Counted from the first letter of the stretch, positions 35,749 through 44,929 are shown. The stretch is DNA of 64,000 nt from Hyphomicrobiales bacterium (GCA_900466945.1 UBNV01000006.1:656850-720849), one strand, 5' to 3'. Numbers and translations are program-made. Notes: generated by a model from the sequence alone, not told the origin.

Positions 35749-36216
35749 ATGCAAGTGCAATCAGTAATGATCCGGGAAGCCACCGAAGATGATCTGGAGG
35801 CGATCGTGGCCCTCTTCGCCGACGATCCGCTGGGCGGCCATGGCGACACCACGGATCAACAGGCGCTGCCCGCATACCGTGCTGCATTCACCAGGATCGC
35901 TGCTTCGCCGAACGAGACCCTCTATGTCGCGGAACTCAGCGGCGAAGTCGTCGGCACCTTCCAGACCATGGTGACGACAACGCTGACCGCACGCGGGTCC
36001 TCCTCCCTGATCATTGAGGCGGTGCAAGCACGGGCCGACATCCGGGGCAGGGGCATCGGTGCCTCGATGATCAATTTCGCCATCGACAAGGCCCGTGAAA
36101 GCGGCATGCGCCTCGTCCAGCTCACCTCGAATGCGGTATGCACGGATGCCCACCGCTTTTACGAGCGGCTCGGCTTCAGCCCCTCCCATATCGGCTTCAA
36201 GATGAAGCTGAAATGA
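35749..36216 (+). CDS. GNAT N-acetyltransferase
   Basis: 155 residues. The acetyl-CoA loop is VQARADIRGRGIGASMINFAID, with a C-terminal CTDAHRFYERLGFSPSHIGFKMKLK typical of small stand-alone acetyltransferases. Substrate unknown. A second ATG (residue 7, MIREATEDD) matches the usual family start and is a good alternative. Fourth GNAT within 6 kb. Confidence 0.85.
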   Translation: MQVQSVMIREATEDDLEAIVALFADDPLGGHGDTTDQQALPAYRAAFTRIAASPNETLYVAELSGEVVGTFQTMVTTTLTARGSSSLIIEAVQARADIRGRGIGASMINFAIDKARESGMRLVQLTSNAVCTDAHRFYERLGFSPSHIGFKMKLK

Positions 36217-36324
36217 AGGGGGTGCGACGGGGAATCACTGGACAAGCCGAAGGCGAGGCGGCATAAGCGAGACAGGTTCGACAAGGCCGTCCTGCGGCCA
36301 GCGTTAATTGCCCAAGGATACGAC

Positions 36325-36723
36325 ATGAAGCAGCTCCTCTTGCAGATCTTCACCTGGTGGAACGGCCAGACCATGGGCACGCGTTTCTTCACCTGGCGGC
36401 ACGGCAAGCGCGTCGGCGAAGACGAATTCGGCAATGTCTATTACGAAGGCCCGATGACGAGCTGGGGCCAGCCGAAGCGTTGGGTGATCTACAACGGTTA
36501 TGCCGAAGCCTCCAAGATTGCGTCGGGCTGGCATGGCTGGATGCATTACCGCACGGATACACCGCCTTCGAAGGAAGACTACAAGCCGCGCGAATGGGAA
36601 AAGGCGCACCGCCCGAACCAGACCGGCACGGCTGCCGCCTATCGCCCGCAGGGTTCGATCTCAGCTGCCGGCGAGCGTCCGCGCGTCACCGGCGACTATG
36701 ATGCCTGGACACCGGGCGGCTGA
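36325..36723 (+). CDS. NADH:ubiquinone oxidoreductase NDUFA12-family protein
   Basis: A 132-residue homologue of mitochondrial complex I subunit NDUFA12 (B17.2). It has the WWNGQTMGTRFFTWRHGKRVGEDEFGNVYYE segment, then RRWVIYNG-type KRWVIYNGYAEASKI, and WHGWMHYRTDTPP. In alphaproteobacteria this small supernumerary subunit joins complex I at the inner membrane. The C-terminal third is low-complexity. It is monocistronic-looking, 106 bases before DUF2155, which often neighbours it in rhizobia. Confidence 0.93.
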   Translation: MKQLLLQIFTWWNGQTMGTRFFTWRHGKRVGEDEFGNVYYEGPMTSWGQPKRWVIYNGYAEASKIASGWHGWMHYRTDTPPSKEDYKPREWEKAHRPNQTGTAAAYRPQGSISAAGERPRVTGDYDAWTPGG

Positions 36724-36829
36724 TACCCGATTTGGCCATATTCCGGCATTAGGGCCTCTTCTGTGAGGCCCTTCTTGTATCTGGCCTCCGGTCGATTGGG
36801 CCAGTTGATCTTTGAAAGCGAGCGGGACG

Positions 36830-37555
36830 ATGAAATTGAGTGCATGGGCATGGGCCATACCGGTTGTCGGGCTTGCCACCGCGGCATCGCTCGGTCTCGC
36901 CGGCAAGGCTGATGCCGCCCGCCTCGAAAATCCCGTCGCGGAATTTGCCGGCATCGACAAGATCACCGGTCGCATCACCACCTTCGACGTCTATGTCAAC
37001 GAGACGGTCCAGTTCGGCGCCCTTCAGGTGACGCCGAAGATCTGCTATTCGCGCGACGAGACGGAGGCCCAGAAGATCGACGCCTTCATCGAGGTCGACG
37101 AGATCACGCTCGACCGCAAGATCCGCCGTATTTTCTCCGGCTGGATGTTCGCTGACAGCCCGGCACTCAATGCCGTCGAACACCCGATCTATGACGTCTG
37201 GCTGACCGGCTGCAAGGCAAGCTCCGAAGTTCCGGCCCCGCCTGGCGTCGAAGCCGTCGCCAAGCCCGCCCCCGAGCCGAACAAGCCAGCCGAGACGGCA
37301 GCGCCTGCCACGACCGCGGATCCGGCCCAGCCGGTCCCGACCGCTGCGGATCCGTCGCTGGCAACCGTGCCGGGCGACGATCCCAATCAGGTCGCCCTGC
37401 CGCCGCTCGATGCGCCGGTGGAAGTGCCCGATGACGTCTATGGCGGCACCGAGCCGCCGGCCGATTTTCCGCTGGACGGCAATCCCGTGCCTCAGGATCA
37501 GGTGCTCGTGCCCCCGGCGCCCGTCGCCCCACCGGGCGGCGTTGGCCTCTACTGA
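36830..37555 (+). CDS. DUF2155 periplasmic protein
   Basis: A 241-residue protein. A signal peptide (about residues 1-30, ending near GKADA) is followed by the DUF2155 domain, FAGIDKITGRITTFDVYVNETVQFGALQVTPKICYSR and FSGWMFADSPALNAVEHPIYDVWLTGC, with two conserved cysteines. The last third is a Pro/Ala-rich tail likely to be disordered and surface-exposed. Function unknown. The ATG at 36830 is preferred over a TTG 18 bases upstream because it begins the signal peptide. Confidence 0.88.
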   Translation: MKLSAWAWAIPVVGLATAASLGLAGKADAARLENPVAEFAGIDKITGRITTFDVYVNETVQFGALQVTPKICYSRDETEAQKIDAFIEVDEITLDRKIRRIFSGWMFADSPALNAVEHPIYDVWLTGCKASSEVPAPPGVEAVAKPAPEPNKPAETAAPATTADPAQPVPTAADPSLATVPGDDPNQVALPPLDAPVEVPDDVYGGTEPPADFPLDGNPVPQDQVLVPPAPVAPPGGVGLY

Positions 37556-37691
37556 GGCCAGGCAGCCCGTCACCGTATTGTCTCGCTTGCCTGAGTGCCA
37601 CTGTCGAAAATCGACGGCGTGCCGCTTACTTCGTCGTGTGGCCTGATCCCGGCAAGATACAGGACGTGATCCACCGCGCGACGCTTGCCGA

Positions 37692-37697
37692 TTGACA
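37692..37697 (+). promoter_or_regulatory. -35 element of the SOS gene at 37744
   Basis: A perfect TTGACA, 14 bases before the LexA box. The geometry resembles the promoter at 617. The -10 is less clear (CAAGAA with a 17-base spacer). Confidence 0.5.
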
Positions 37698-37711
37698 TCC
37701 CTGCCAATTGA

Positions 37712-37726
37712 GAACAAGAAGAGAAC
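37712..37726 (+). promoter_or_regulatory. LexA (SOS) box upstream of the 79-aa gene
   Basis: GAAC-AAGAAGA-GAAC, an exact match to the alphaproteobacterial LexA direct repeat and nearly the same as the box at 626. A third GAAC follows immediately (37727-37730). The gene starts 17 bases downstream. Confidence 0.8.
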
Positions 37727-37743
37727 GAACAGGAGTTCACTTC

Positions 37744-37983
37744 ATGTCCCTCTCCGAAAAATTCATCGTCCTTCCCTTCAAGAAGAACCGCGGCAATATC
37801 GTGCCCGGCGAAATGCGCCAGGCATCCAGCGCCGCCTCCGCCGAAAAGATCGCGACCGCCATGTCGACCCGCCACCTCGGCGTTGCCGCCTATTCGATCC
37901 AGGTCGACGAGGAGAGCGGCGACATGACCAGCCCCAAACTGATTATTGCCTTCGGCGAGACGGCAGATCTCAACGCGGCCTAA
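37744..37983 (+). CDS. SOS-regulated small protein of unknown function (79 aa)
   Basis: A 79-residue soluble protein with no signal or membrane segment. It has a basic stretch (FIVLPFKKNRGNIVPGEMRQ), an Ala/Ser-rich helix (ASSAASAEKIATAMSTRHLG) and a strand-rich end (GVAAYSIQVDEESGDMTSPKLIIAFGE). No family recognised. AGGAG stands eight bases before the ATG. The promoter has TTGACA and an exact LexA box, so DNA-damage induction is predicted. No other gene is cotranscribed: 258 bases follow to the VOC gene. Confidence 0.82.
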   Translation: MSLSEKFIVLPFKKNRGNIVPGEMRQASSAASAEKIATAMSTRHLGVAAYSIQVDEESGDMTSPKLIIAFGETADLNAA

Positions 37984-38102
37984 TCGCGCAGAAGGTCCCC
38001 TCCCGAACCCTGCTCACTAAGGGGAGGGCTTCATTCTGCCCGAGCTTTGGCGGGCAACACAGTCCCACATTTTTCCGGCTGCGCTGGACGCAGGCCCCCA
38101 AT

Positions 38103-38148
38103 GTTCTCCTCTCTTGTAGGAGAGATGGCCGGCAGGCCAGAGGGGGGC
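38103..38148 (-). repeat. RIME-like intergenic repeat
   Basis: Read on the minus strand the element begins GCCCCCCTCTGGCCTGCCGG, continues into ATCTCTCCTACAAG and ends in AGGAGAAC. This matches the remembered pattern of Rhizobium intergenic mosaic elements (CCCCTCTG-CCTGCCGG-CATCTCCC-CCACAAGGGGGAGA). It has internal stems (TCTCCT with AGGAGA; GGCC-GGCA-GGCC). Only one copy was seen in this window. It lies in the gap between the SOS gene and the VOC gene. Confidence 0.6.
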
Positions 38149-38241
38149 TTTCCCACGGGCGCGGCTTTCCATTTCCCCCTTGACGCAACCGTCCCACAGG
38201 CGTGCAATGCTTCCCCGTCCACATCTCTGGGAGGAAAAGCC

Positions 38242-38721
38242 ATGGCCATAGCCAAGAACACCATCTGCATCTGGTACGACCGCGACGCTGAAGAAGCCGC
38301 GCGCTTCTATGCGAGCGTCTTTCCCGACTCGGAAGTAAGGGCCGTCCACCGCGCCCCTTCCGATTATCCTTCCGGCAAGGCCGGCGACGTGCTGACCGTC
38401 GACTTCACCGTCGCTGGCATCCCCTGCATGGGTCTCAACGGCGGCCCCGCCTTCAAGCATTCCGAAGCCTTCTCCTTCCAGATCGCAACCGACGACCAGG
38501 AAGAAACCGACCGCTACTGGAATGCCATCGTCGGCAATGGCGGCAAGGAAAGCGCCTGTGGCTGGTGCAAGGACAGATGGGGCATCAACTGGCAGATCAC
38601 GCCGCGCGCGCTGACGGAGGCCATGGCAGCCGGTGGCGCGGAAGCCAAGCGCGCCTTCGAGGCGATGATGGAGATGGGCAAGATCGATGTCGCGAAGATC
38701 GAGGCCGCGCGGCGGGGGTGA
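38242..38721 (+). CDS. VOC-family protein (PhnB/3-demethylubiquinone methyltransferase-like fold)
   Basis: 159 residues in the vicinal-oxygen-chelate fold. It starts AIAKNTICIWYDRDAEEAARFYASVFPDSEV and ends with CGWCKDRWGINWQITPRALTEAM, the pattern of the PhnB-like 3-dmu-9_3-mt group. The catalytic activity of this group is not established. The ATG has GGGAGG nine bases upstream; a long in-frame extension reads through the RIME-like repeat and is rejected. Confidence 0.88.
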   Translation: MAIAKNTICIWYDRDAEEAARFYASVFPDSEVRAVHRAPSDYPSGKAGDVLTVDFTVAGIPCMGLNGGPAFKHSEAFSFQIATDDQEETDRYWNAIVGNGGKESACGWCKDRWGINWQITPRALTEAMAAGGAEAKRAFEAMMEMGKIDVAKIEAARRG

Positions 38722-38927
38722 GGGGGAGCCGCACTTCGCTTTCCGGCCCCGACCGCCGGGCATAACCGATCTCGCGACCTGAAAAATTCACGCAGCCTTC
38801 GCATTTTTCTTGCGCCTTAAGCCGCTCCTGCGCGTTGTAGGCCGGAGCAAAGCCGCTATCGTGACGCCTGGACGCGACGCGATGGTTGCGCTGGCCGATT
38901 TTGGCGACCCGGTGTCTGGAGTATTTG

Positions 38928-40412
38928 ATGGCGCTACCCACGATTTTCTCGCCTTCCGAGAACTGCTGGCGGACCGAAACGGCAGACGAGTTCTCGATCC
39001 TCATCGACGCCAATGATTATTTCACCTCGGTCCGTGCCTCCATGATGGCGGCAAAACACGCCATCTTCTTTGTCGGCTGGGACTTCGATGCCGCCATCAC
39101 GCTCGGCCACCCGCAGGTCGATGATGGTGCACCGCGCGGCGTCGGGGACTTCCTCCTCTGGCTGGCGCGCCGCACGCCCGGTCTCGAGATCCGGATCTTG
39201 CTGTGGAGCCCGGCGCCGCTTGCCAGCTGGGCGAGGCTCTCGAACCTTCCCTATCTCTTGCGCTGGAAATGGAACCGCCAGATTTCCGTCCGCCTCGACG
39301 GCAAGCACCCGCTCGGCAGCTCGCACCATCAGAAGATGCTGGTGATCGACGATGCCGTCGCCTATTGCGGCGGCATCGACGTGACGCTCGACCGCTGGGA
39401 CACGCGGGAGCATAGCGACGCCAACCCCGACAGGCGCCGCCCCAACGGCACGCCCTACGGCCCCTGGCACGACATTTCCAGCCGCTTTACCGGTCCCGCG
39501 GCCCTGGCACTCGGCGAATTGTGCCGCCACCGATGGACCCGTGCCGGCGGAAAGGCGGTGCCAACCGTGGCCGCGACGCCCGCCCCTGAGGAGCACGCCC
39601 CGACCTTCTCCTTCGGCAAGGTCGATCTCGCGATTGCCCGCACAAGCCCGGCCTATGAGGAGGAGAGCGCCGTCACGGAGATCGAACGGCTCTATCTCGA
39701 CATGATCAAAGCCGCGCAGCGCATGGTTTACGCCGAAAGCCAGTATTTTGCCTCGCGCGCCGTGGCGCAGGCGATCGCGCGAAGGCTGGCAGAGCCGGAC
39801 GGACCGGAATTCGTCCTGATCAATCCGACGACATCCGACAACTGGCTGGGCCAGATCGCCATGGACACGGCCCGCGCGCGTCTCGTCGAATCCCTGCGCC
39901 GGCACGATCCCTACGGACGGTTCCGGATCTACCACCCGATCACGCCCAAGGGCCAGCCGATTTACGTGCATGCAAAGCTGATGATCGTCGACGACCAATA
40001 TCTTCGCCTCGGCTCCTCCAACATGAACAACAGATCGCTGCGCTTCGACCGGGAATGCGACGTCGCCCTGGAGGCGGGCGGTTCGGAAACGCTGTCAGCG
40101 AAGATCGAGAGCTTCAGGAATGATCTGCTGGCCGAGCATCTCGATGCGACGCCAGAGGCGGTCGATCAGGCGATCCGTGAGTGCGGCTCGCTGATTGCGG
40201 CGATCGAGATGATGCGCGGGAAAAACGAACAGGCGGGCACCGCGACACTCAAGCCCTATGAGACGCCTGCGATATCAGACCTGGAAGAATGGCTCGCCGA
40301 TCACGAGATCCTGGATCCGGAGGGGTCTGACGCGGTGTTTGAGCCGATCGAGAAGAGGGGACTCTTTCGGGGGAGGCTGAAGCGGCCGTTGAGGCGGAAG
40401 GTGAGCGGTTAG
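38928..40412 (+). CDS. Phospholipase D-family protein (cardiolipin synthase-like)
   Basis: A 494-residue protein with two HKD active sites: HHQKMLVIDD in the first half and HAKLMIVDD in the second, each followed by the GG or GSSN element (GGIDVTLDRWD; LRLGSSNMNNRSLRFDRECD). There is no N-terminal membrane anchor, unlike cardiolipin synthase A, so it resembles soluble PLD/ClsC-like enzymes. The likely reaction is phosphatidyl transfer or hydrolysis. The ATG at 38928 has GGAG six bases upstream. The accessory kinase/HIRAN pair begins 186 bases after its stop. Confidence 0.9.
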   Translation: MALPTIFSPSENCWRTETADEFSILIDANDYFTSVRASMMAAKHAIFFVGWDFDAAITLGHPQVDDGAPRGVGDFLLWLARRTPGLEIRILLWSPAPLASWARLSNLPYLLRWKWNRQISVRLDGKHPLGSSHHQKMLVIDDAVAYCGGIDVTLDRWDTREHSDANPDRRRPNGTPYGPWHDISSRFTGPAALALGELCRHRWTRAGGKAVPTVAATPAPEEHAPTFSFGKVDLAIARTSPAYEEESAVTEIERLYLDMIKAAQRMVYAESQYFASRAVAQAIARRLAEPDGPEFVLINPTTSDNWLGQIAMDTARARLVESLRRHDPYGRFRIYHPITPKGQPIYVHAKLMIVDDQYLRLGSSNMNNRSLRFDRECDVALEAGGSETLSAKIESFRNDLLAEHLDATPEAVDQAIRECGSLIAAIEMMRGKNEQAGTATLKPYETPAISDLEEWLADHEILDPEGSDAVFEPIEKRGLFRGRLKRPLRRKVSG

Positions 40413-40597
40413 GCAAGGGGCCGTTAGTATCCGGATGTGGTGCGAAAGGTTGCGGCGGGTAGTGCGCGGGCGATGCCGGCGTTGAGGCGCTGATGTTGAT
40501 GGTTCCTAGGTATACTGCGAGGATAGTTATTGCGGGGAGGGGAAGGTGGGACTCAAACAATCTTGCCGTGTACGTCTGGTCAGTGCATCTTTGAACC

Positions 40598-41551
40598 ATG
40601 AAATTTCCGAGAGACATTGATGATCAACCGCCCTGTCACTTCATCGACGTGGCTGACTGGGAATACGATGAGGAGTTCGGTATCCATCCGGTCGGCTCAA
40701 AACCAAAGAAGATGTTGACCGCGCCTGATGATATCAATGTGCCTTACATAATTCCCGGCCATTCATATCTGTTCAAATCGGCTTCGGGTTGGCGGCAGCA
40801 GCAAATTTGGTCAGAGATCATCGCGTACCGCGTTGGAAAGTTGCTGGGTTTACCTATTCCTCCCGCATTTATAGCGGTCGATTCTCGCACTGGAACTACC
40901 GGTGTTCTTGTCGAGTTCTTTTTCGGATATCCTGGGGAAAGGCAGCCGGCGCGGTTGGTTCACGGCGTGGATGTGATTGGAAGCATCTTCCAGTCCAAAG
41001 TTGCTGGTCGACCGCATACGGTGTTGAGTAACGCTAAGGTAACGCGAGTTATTCTCGGACAGTCATTCGGCCTGGATTGGTGGACGATGGCCTACACTTT
41101 CGATGCGCTGATTGCCAACACGGATCGGCATACGGAAAACTGGGGCTTTCTGGTGCGACGGAGTTCGGTCGGAGACACACTATATGATATCGCGCCGTTG
41201 TACGATAACGGAACAAGCTTGGGTTTCCAATTTCCGGATAACCAACTGTATACGCGCTCGTCCGCCGCTTCACTCGACCAGTTTAATAACAACGGAAAAC
41301 ATCAATGTGGATGGGATGAGCGTGACGACAGACCGCTCGGTCACTTTGAGCTTTGTGAAAGGATCTTGGCGATGTACCCATCCAGTGACATCATGGTACG
41401 CAGAATCGCGCAGCTCGATATGAGCCTAGTGGATGAAATTTTGCAGAACTGCACCACATACGATGTCCCTATAGCTTTTAGCGAGCGCCGCGCTCAGTTT
41501 GTTGGCGCGCTTCTTCGCTCCCGACTGCTGCGGCTCTCAAACCTGTTATGA
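40598..41551 (+). CDS. HipA-like protein kinase lacking the HipA N-domain
   Basis: A 317-residue kinase of the HipA/CtkA class. The ATP lysine is likely K60 (GHSYLFK), helix glutamate E73 (WSEIIAYRVGKLLGLP), catalytic aspartate D176 with N181 (DALIANTDRHTENWGF) and metal aspartate D197 (LYDIAPLYDNG). HipA itself is about 440 residues and starts with an N-domain that is absent here. No HipB-like regulator precedes it. A possible -10, TATACT, lies at 40511-40516. The gene is AT-richer than its neighbours and forms a two-gene unit with the HIRAN gene four bases downstream. The target is unknown. Confidence 0.8.
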   Translation: MKFPRDIDDQPPCHFIDVADWEYDEEFGIHPVGSKPKKMLTAPDDINVPYIIPGHSYLFKSASGWRQQQIWSEIIAYRVGKLLGLPIPPAFIAVDSRTGTTGVLVEFFFGYPGERQPARLVHGVDVIGSIFQSKVAGRPHTVLSNAKVTRVILGQSFGLDWWTMAYTFDALIANTDRHTENWGFLVRRSSVGDTLYDIAPLYDNGTSLGFQFPDNQLYTRSSAASLDQFNNNGKHQCGWDERDDRPLGHFELCERILAMYPSSDIMVRRIAQLDMSLVDEILQNCTTYDVPIAFSERRAQFVGALLRSRLLRLSNLL

Positions 41552-41555
41552 TGTG

Positions 41556-42311
41556 ATGGACACGTTTATTGAACACATAGTAGAGCCAACGAGACTTCTG
41601 CTCGCATGGCAGGCTCCGGACCATATGAGCAACCGGCGCCGATGGGCGGTAGCGACTGTTGAAGTGGCTACCGAGCCATGGTCACTGCGATATTTTTCCC
41701 GAGAAGAATTCTCCGTAGCGAATGGCGGTGTCCTGTTTGATGACCTCCTCAAGCTAGGTTTCGAAGGGTATCCCGCTTTTGCACGAAAAACACGTAAGTC
41801 CGAATTTGATAGCGGTGTACGTGAGGCGTTTATGAGGCGTCTTCCTCCGCGTAGCCGAACTGACTTTGCGGAGTACGTACGAAGATTCGGGTTCAAGGAT
41901 GCAGAAAAAATATCCGACGCCGCGCTTCTGGCCTATACCGAGGCGAAGCTTCCAAGTGATGGGTTCTCACTGGTTGGAGAGCTGGAAAAATCGCTGCTAG
42001 TTGGAGATTTCGTACTGGATATAGCTGGTACACGTTACCAAGATTTCGGAGATTTCTGTCCGGCCAAGCCTGGTGATTTACTAACCCTTCGAAAAGAACC
42101 GACTAACGCTCATGACCCGTCTGCGGTCGAAATATTTTGGGGGGATGTGAAGATTGGGTATGTAAATCGAATGCAGGCGCCGACTATTGGGTACTGGATA
42201 GATCACCGAGAAATCCACCTTATCGTCCAGCGAGTGAACGGCAGAACAGGCAGTCCAAAGGTCTATGCACTGCTTCGAGTGCGTCCTGCAAAAAACCGAT
42301 TGGCCGCCTAA
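41556..42311 (+). CDS. HIRAN-domain protein with a HipA-N-like first half
   Basis: 251 residues. The C-terminal part (about 155-225) is a HIRAN domain: DIAGTRYQDFGDFCPAKPGD, LRKEPTNAHDPSAVEIFWG and VKIGYVNRMQAPTIGYWID. HIRAN binds DNA 3' ends or damaged DNA in eukaryotic HLTF. Residues 1-145 (RLLLAWQAPDHMSNRRRW; AFMRRLPPRSRTDF; ISDAALLAYTEAKLPSDGFSLV) recall the HipA N-domain around its FFxNLLP segment. If so, the HipA halves are split across this operon. The ATG at 41556 is four bases after the kinase stop. Confidence 0.75.
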   Translation: MDTFIEHIVEPTRLLLAWQAPDHMSNRRRWAVATVEVATEPWSLRYFSREEFSVANGGVLFDDLLKLGFEGYPAFARKTRKSEFDSGVREAFMRRLPPRSRTDFAEYVRRFGFKDAEKISDAALLAYTEAKLPSDGFSLVGELEKSLLVGDFVLDIAGTRYQDFGDFCPAKPGDLLTLRKEPTNAHDPSAVEIFWGDVKIGYVNRMQAPTIGYWIDHREIHLIVQRVNGRTGSPKVYALLRVRPAKNRLAA

Positions 42312-42457
42312 TTGCCAAAGACTATCTGAGATTTATTTCGACGGTTACTCGAAGATTGGCAGCGAGATTTGAAGATTGTTGTCAAATTCGCATCTAATTG
42401 AACGGGAAAACTAATGTTTGGTGGGTACTGATTGGCGTTAAAATCAAATATCGCTCC

Positions 42458-43072
42458 TCAAAACCTAACCGTATCCCCCTCCATCGCCTTATCCAACAAC
42501 AGCCCATACGCCTCTTTCGGAATATCCACCGCCCCAAACGTCTTCAGATGCTCGGTGGTGAACTGCGTATCCAAGAGCGTGAACCCGCGTTCCCTCAGCC
42601 GCTCCACGAGATAAACGAGACAGATCTTCGACGCGTTCGTGCGCCGTGAAAACATGCTCTCGCCAAAAAACGCCGAGCCCAGCGACACCCCGTAGAGCCC
42701 GCCTACCAGTTCCTCGCCCTCGAAGGCCTCGACGCTGTGGGCATGGCCGAGGCGATGCAGCGCGCCATAGAGTTCGCGGATGGTCTGGTTGATCCAGGTG
42801 CTGGGCCGGTCGGGGGCCGCTTCCGCGCATTTGTCCACCACCTGGTCGAAGGCGGTGTCGAAGCGGATGTCGAAGGGGCGTTTGCGGATCGCTTTGGCAA
42901 GGCTTGAGGAGACGTGGAAGTCGTCGAGGGGAATGATCCCCCGGATCTCCGGCTCGACCCAGAACAGCTCCGGGTCGTCGGCGGAATCGGACATCGGGAA
43001 CATCCCGATGGAATAGGCGCGCAGCAGGAGTTCCGGCGTAATGCTTCGGTCCCTGCTGCGTCGCCCAGCCAT
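42458..43072 (-). CDS. aat: Leucyl/phenylalanyl-tRNA-protein transferase
   Basis: A 204-residue enzyme that adds Leu or Phe to N-terminal Arg/Lys of proteins, marking them for ClpAP. Motifs are [88 protein letters not shown] and [21 protein letters not shown]. It is the last gene of the aroQ-accB-accC-aat run, three bases after accC. Confidence 0.96.
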   Translation of the reverse strand: MAGRRSRDRSITPELLLRAYSIGMFPMSDSADDPELFWVEPEIRGIIPLDDFHVSSSLAKAIRKRPFDIRFDTAFDQVVDKCAEAAPDRPSTWINQTIRELYGALHRLGHAHSVEAFEGEELVGGLYGVSLGSAFFGESMFSRRTNASKICLVYLVERLRERGFTLLDTQFTTEHLKTFGAVDIPKEAYGLLLDKAMEGDTVRF

Positions 43073-43075
43073 GGT

Positions 43076-44428
43076 TTACTTGGCCGAGGTTTCGGCCAGG
43101 TAGTTTTCCAGCCAATGGATATCGTAATCGCCATTGGCGATGTCCTGGTTGGACACGAGATCCTGGAACAGCGGCAGCGTCGTCTTGATGCCGTCGACGA
43201 CGAATTCGTCGAGCACGCGGCGAAGGCGCATCATGCATTCGACGCGGGTGCGTCCATGCACGATCAGCTTGCCGATCAGGCTGTCATAATAAGGCGGGAT
43301 CTTGTAGCCGGCATAGACGCCGCTGTCGACGCGAACGCCCAGACCACCCGGTGCATGGAAATGCGTGATCGTGCCGGGCGACGGCACGAAGGTGCGCGGG
43401 TCCTCGGCATTGATGCGGCATTCGATGGCGTGACCGGAAAAGACAACCTGGTCCTGCGTGACCGAGAGGCCGGCGCCGGACGCGACGCGGATCTGCTCGT
43501 GCACGAGGTCGATGCCGGTGATCGCTTCGGTGATCGGATGCTCGACCTGCAGGCGGGTGTTCATCTCGATGAAGAAGAACTCGCCGTTTTCGTAGAGGAA
43601 TTCGATCGTGCCGGCGCCCCGGTACTTCATCTTCTTCATGGCGTCGGCGCAGATCTGGCCGATCTTCATCCGCTGCTCGACGTTGAGGGCAGGGGAGTTC
43701 GCCTCTTCCCAGACCTTCTGGTGGCGGCGCTGCAGCGAGCAGTCGCGTTCACCGAGATGGATGGCATTGCCGGCACCGTCGCCGACGACCTGAACCTCGA
43801 TATGGCGCGGCTTGCCGAGATATTTTTCCATGTAGACGGCGTCGTTGCCGAAAGCGGCGAGCGCTTCCGAACGGGCGGTCGACACGGCCTCGTCCAGCTC
43901 GGCCTCGGTCTTCGCCACCTTCATGCCGCGACCACCGCCGCCGGCGGTCGCCTTGATCAGAACCGGGAAGCCGATCTCGCGGGCGATCTTCAGGGCGTTT
44001 TCGGGCAGCACTTCGCCGTCCGAGCCGGGAACGACCGGGATGCCGAGTTCGACCGCGGTCTTCTTCGCCGTGATCTTGTCGCCCATCAGGCGGATATGCT
44101 CCGCCGTCGGTCCGATGAAGGTGATGCCGTGCGCGTCGAGGATGTCGGCGAACTTGGCGTTTTCAGACAGGAAGCCATAGCCCGGATGCACGGCATCAGC
44201 GCCGGTGATCTCGCAGGCAGCAACGATCTGGTGGATGTTGAGATAGCTGTCGCGTGACGGCGGCGGGCCGATGCACACGCTCTCGTCGGCAAGGCGCACA
44301 TGCATGGCATTGGCGTCGGCGGTCGAGTGGACCGCCACGGTCGCGATGCCGAGTTCCTTGCAGGCGCGCAGCACGCGCAGCGCGATTTCGCCCCGGTTGG
44401 CGATGAGGATCTTCGAGATACCGTTCAT
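43076..44428 (-). CDS. accC: Acetyl-CoA carboxylase biotin carboxylase subunit
   Basis: A 450-residue ATP-grasp enzyme that carboxylates the biotin on AccB, the first step of fatty-acid synthesis. It opens [22 protein letters not shown]. The glycine loop is [14 protein letters not shown]; later [40 protein letters not shown] and the Arg-rich C-domain are all present. It follows accB by four bases. Length is normal. Confidence 0.97.
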   Translation of the reverse strand: MNGISKILIANRGEIALRVLRACKELGIATVAVHSTADANAMHVRLADESVCIGPPPSRDSYLNIHQIVAACEITGADAVHPGYGFLSENAKFADILDAHGITFIGPTAEHIRLMGDKITAKKTAVELGIPVVPGSDGEVLPENALKIAREIGFPVLIKATAGGGGRGMKVAKTEAELDEAVSTARSEALAAFGNDAVYMEKYLGKPRHIEVQVVGDGAGNAIHLGERDCSLQRRHQKVWEEANSPALNVEQRMKIGQICADAMKKMKYRGAGTIEFLYENGEFFFIEMNTRLQVEHPITEAITGIDLVHEQIRVASGAGLSVTQDQVVFSGHAIECRINAEDPRTFVPSPGTITHFHAPGGLGVRVDSGVYAGYKIPPYYDSLIGKLIVHGRTRVECMMRLRRVLDEFVVDGIKTTLPLFQDLVSNQDIANGDYDIHWLENYLAETSAK

Positions 44429-44432
44429 CGGA

Positions 44433-44909
44433 TCACTCGATGATCACGAGAGGCTCGCCGTATTCGACCGGGCTTGCATCGTCGATCACGATCTCGACGA
44501 CCTTGCCGGACTTGGGCGAGGGGATCTGGTTCATCGTCTTCATGGCTTCAATGATCAGCAGCGTCTGGCCTTCCTTGACCATCTGGCCGACTTCGACGAA
44601 GGCGCGCGCGCCCGGCGCCGGCGACAGATAGACGGTGCCGACCATGGGGGCCGTGACGGCATTGGAGAGATCGCGGCCGGCAGGAGCAGCCGGGGCGGCG
44701 GCAGTGGCCGGAGATGCTGCAGGTGTGGCCGGCGCCTGGAAGGCATAACCCTGCATCTGCTGCGGCATCATCATCGGGGTGCCGTTGCGCGAGACGCGGA
44801 TGCGCAGGTCGTCCTGCTCCACTTCGATCTCGGTGAGATCCGTGTCGTTGAGGATGTTTGCGAGATCGCGGATCAGCTTCTGATCGATGCCCGATTTCTT
44901 TTCAGCCAT
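44433..44909 (-). CDS. accB: Biotin carboxyl carrier protein of acetyl-CoA carboxylase
   Basis: A 158-residue carrier. An N-terminal helical segment ([29 protein letters not shown]) and an Ala/Pro-rich linker (about 55-80) lead to the biotinyl domain. The biotin lysine is K124 in EAMKTMNQI (E. coli has EAMKMMNQI). The start is the ATG at 44907-44909. It lies 20 bases downstream of aroQ in the same operon. Confidence 0.97.
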   Translation of the reverse strand: MAEKKSGIDQKLIRDLANILNDTDLTEIEVEQDDLRIRVSRNGTPMMMPQQMQGYAFQAPATPAASPATAAAPAAPAGRDLSNAVTAPMVGTVYLSPAPGARAFVEVGQMVKEGQTLLIIEAMKTMNQIPSPKSGKVVEIVIDDASPVEYGEPLVIIE

Positions 44910-44929
44910 GGGTATGTCCTGTATTCTTG

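Noticed and set aside
40413..40597. HipB-like regulator upstream of the kinase
   Set aside because: No open frame with a helix-turn-helix is present in the 185 bases before the kinase gene.
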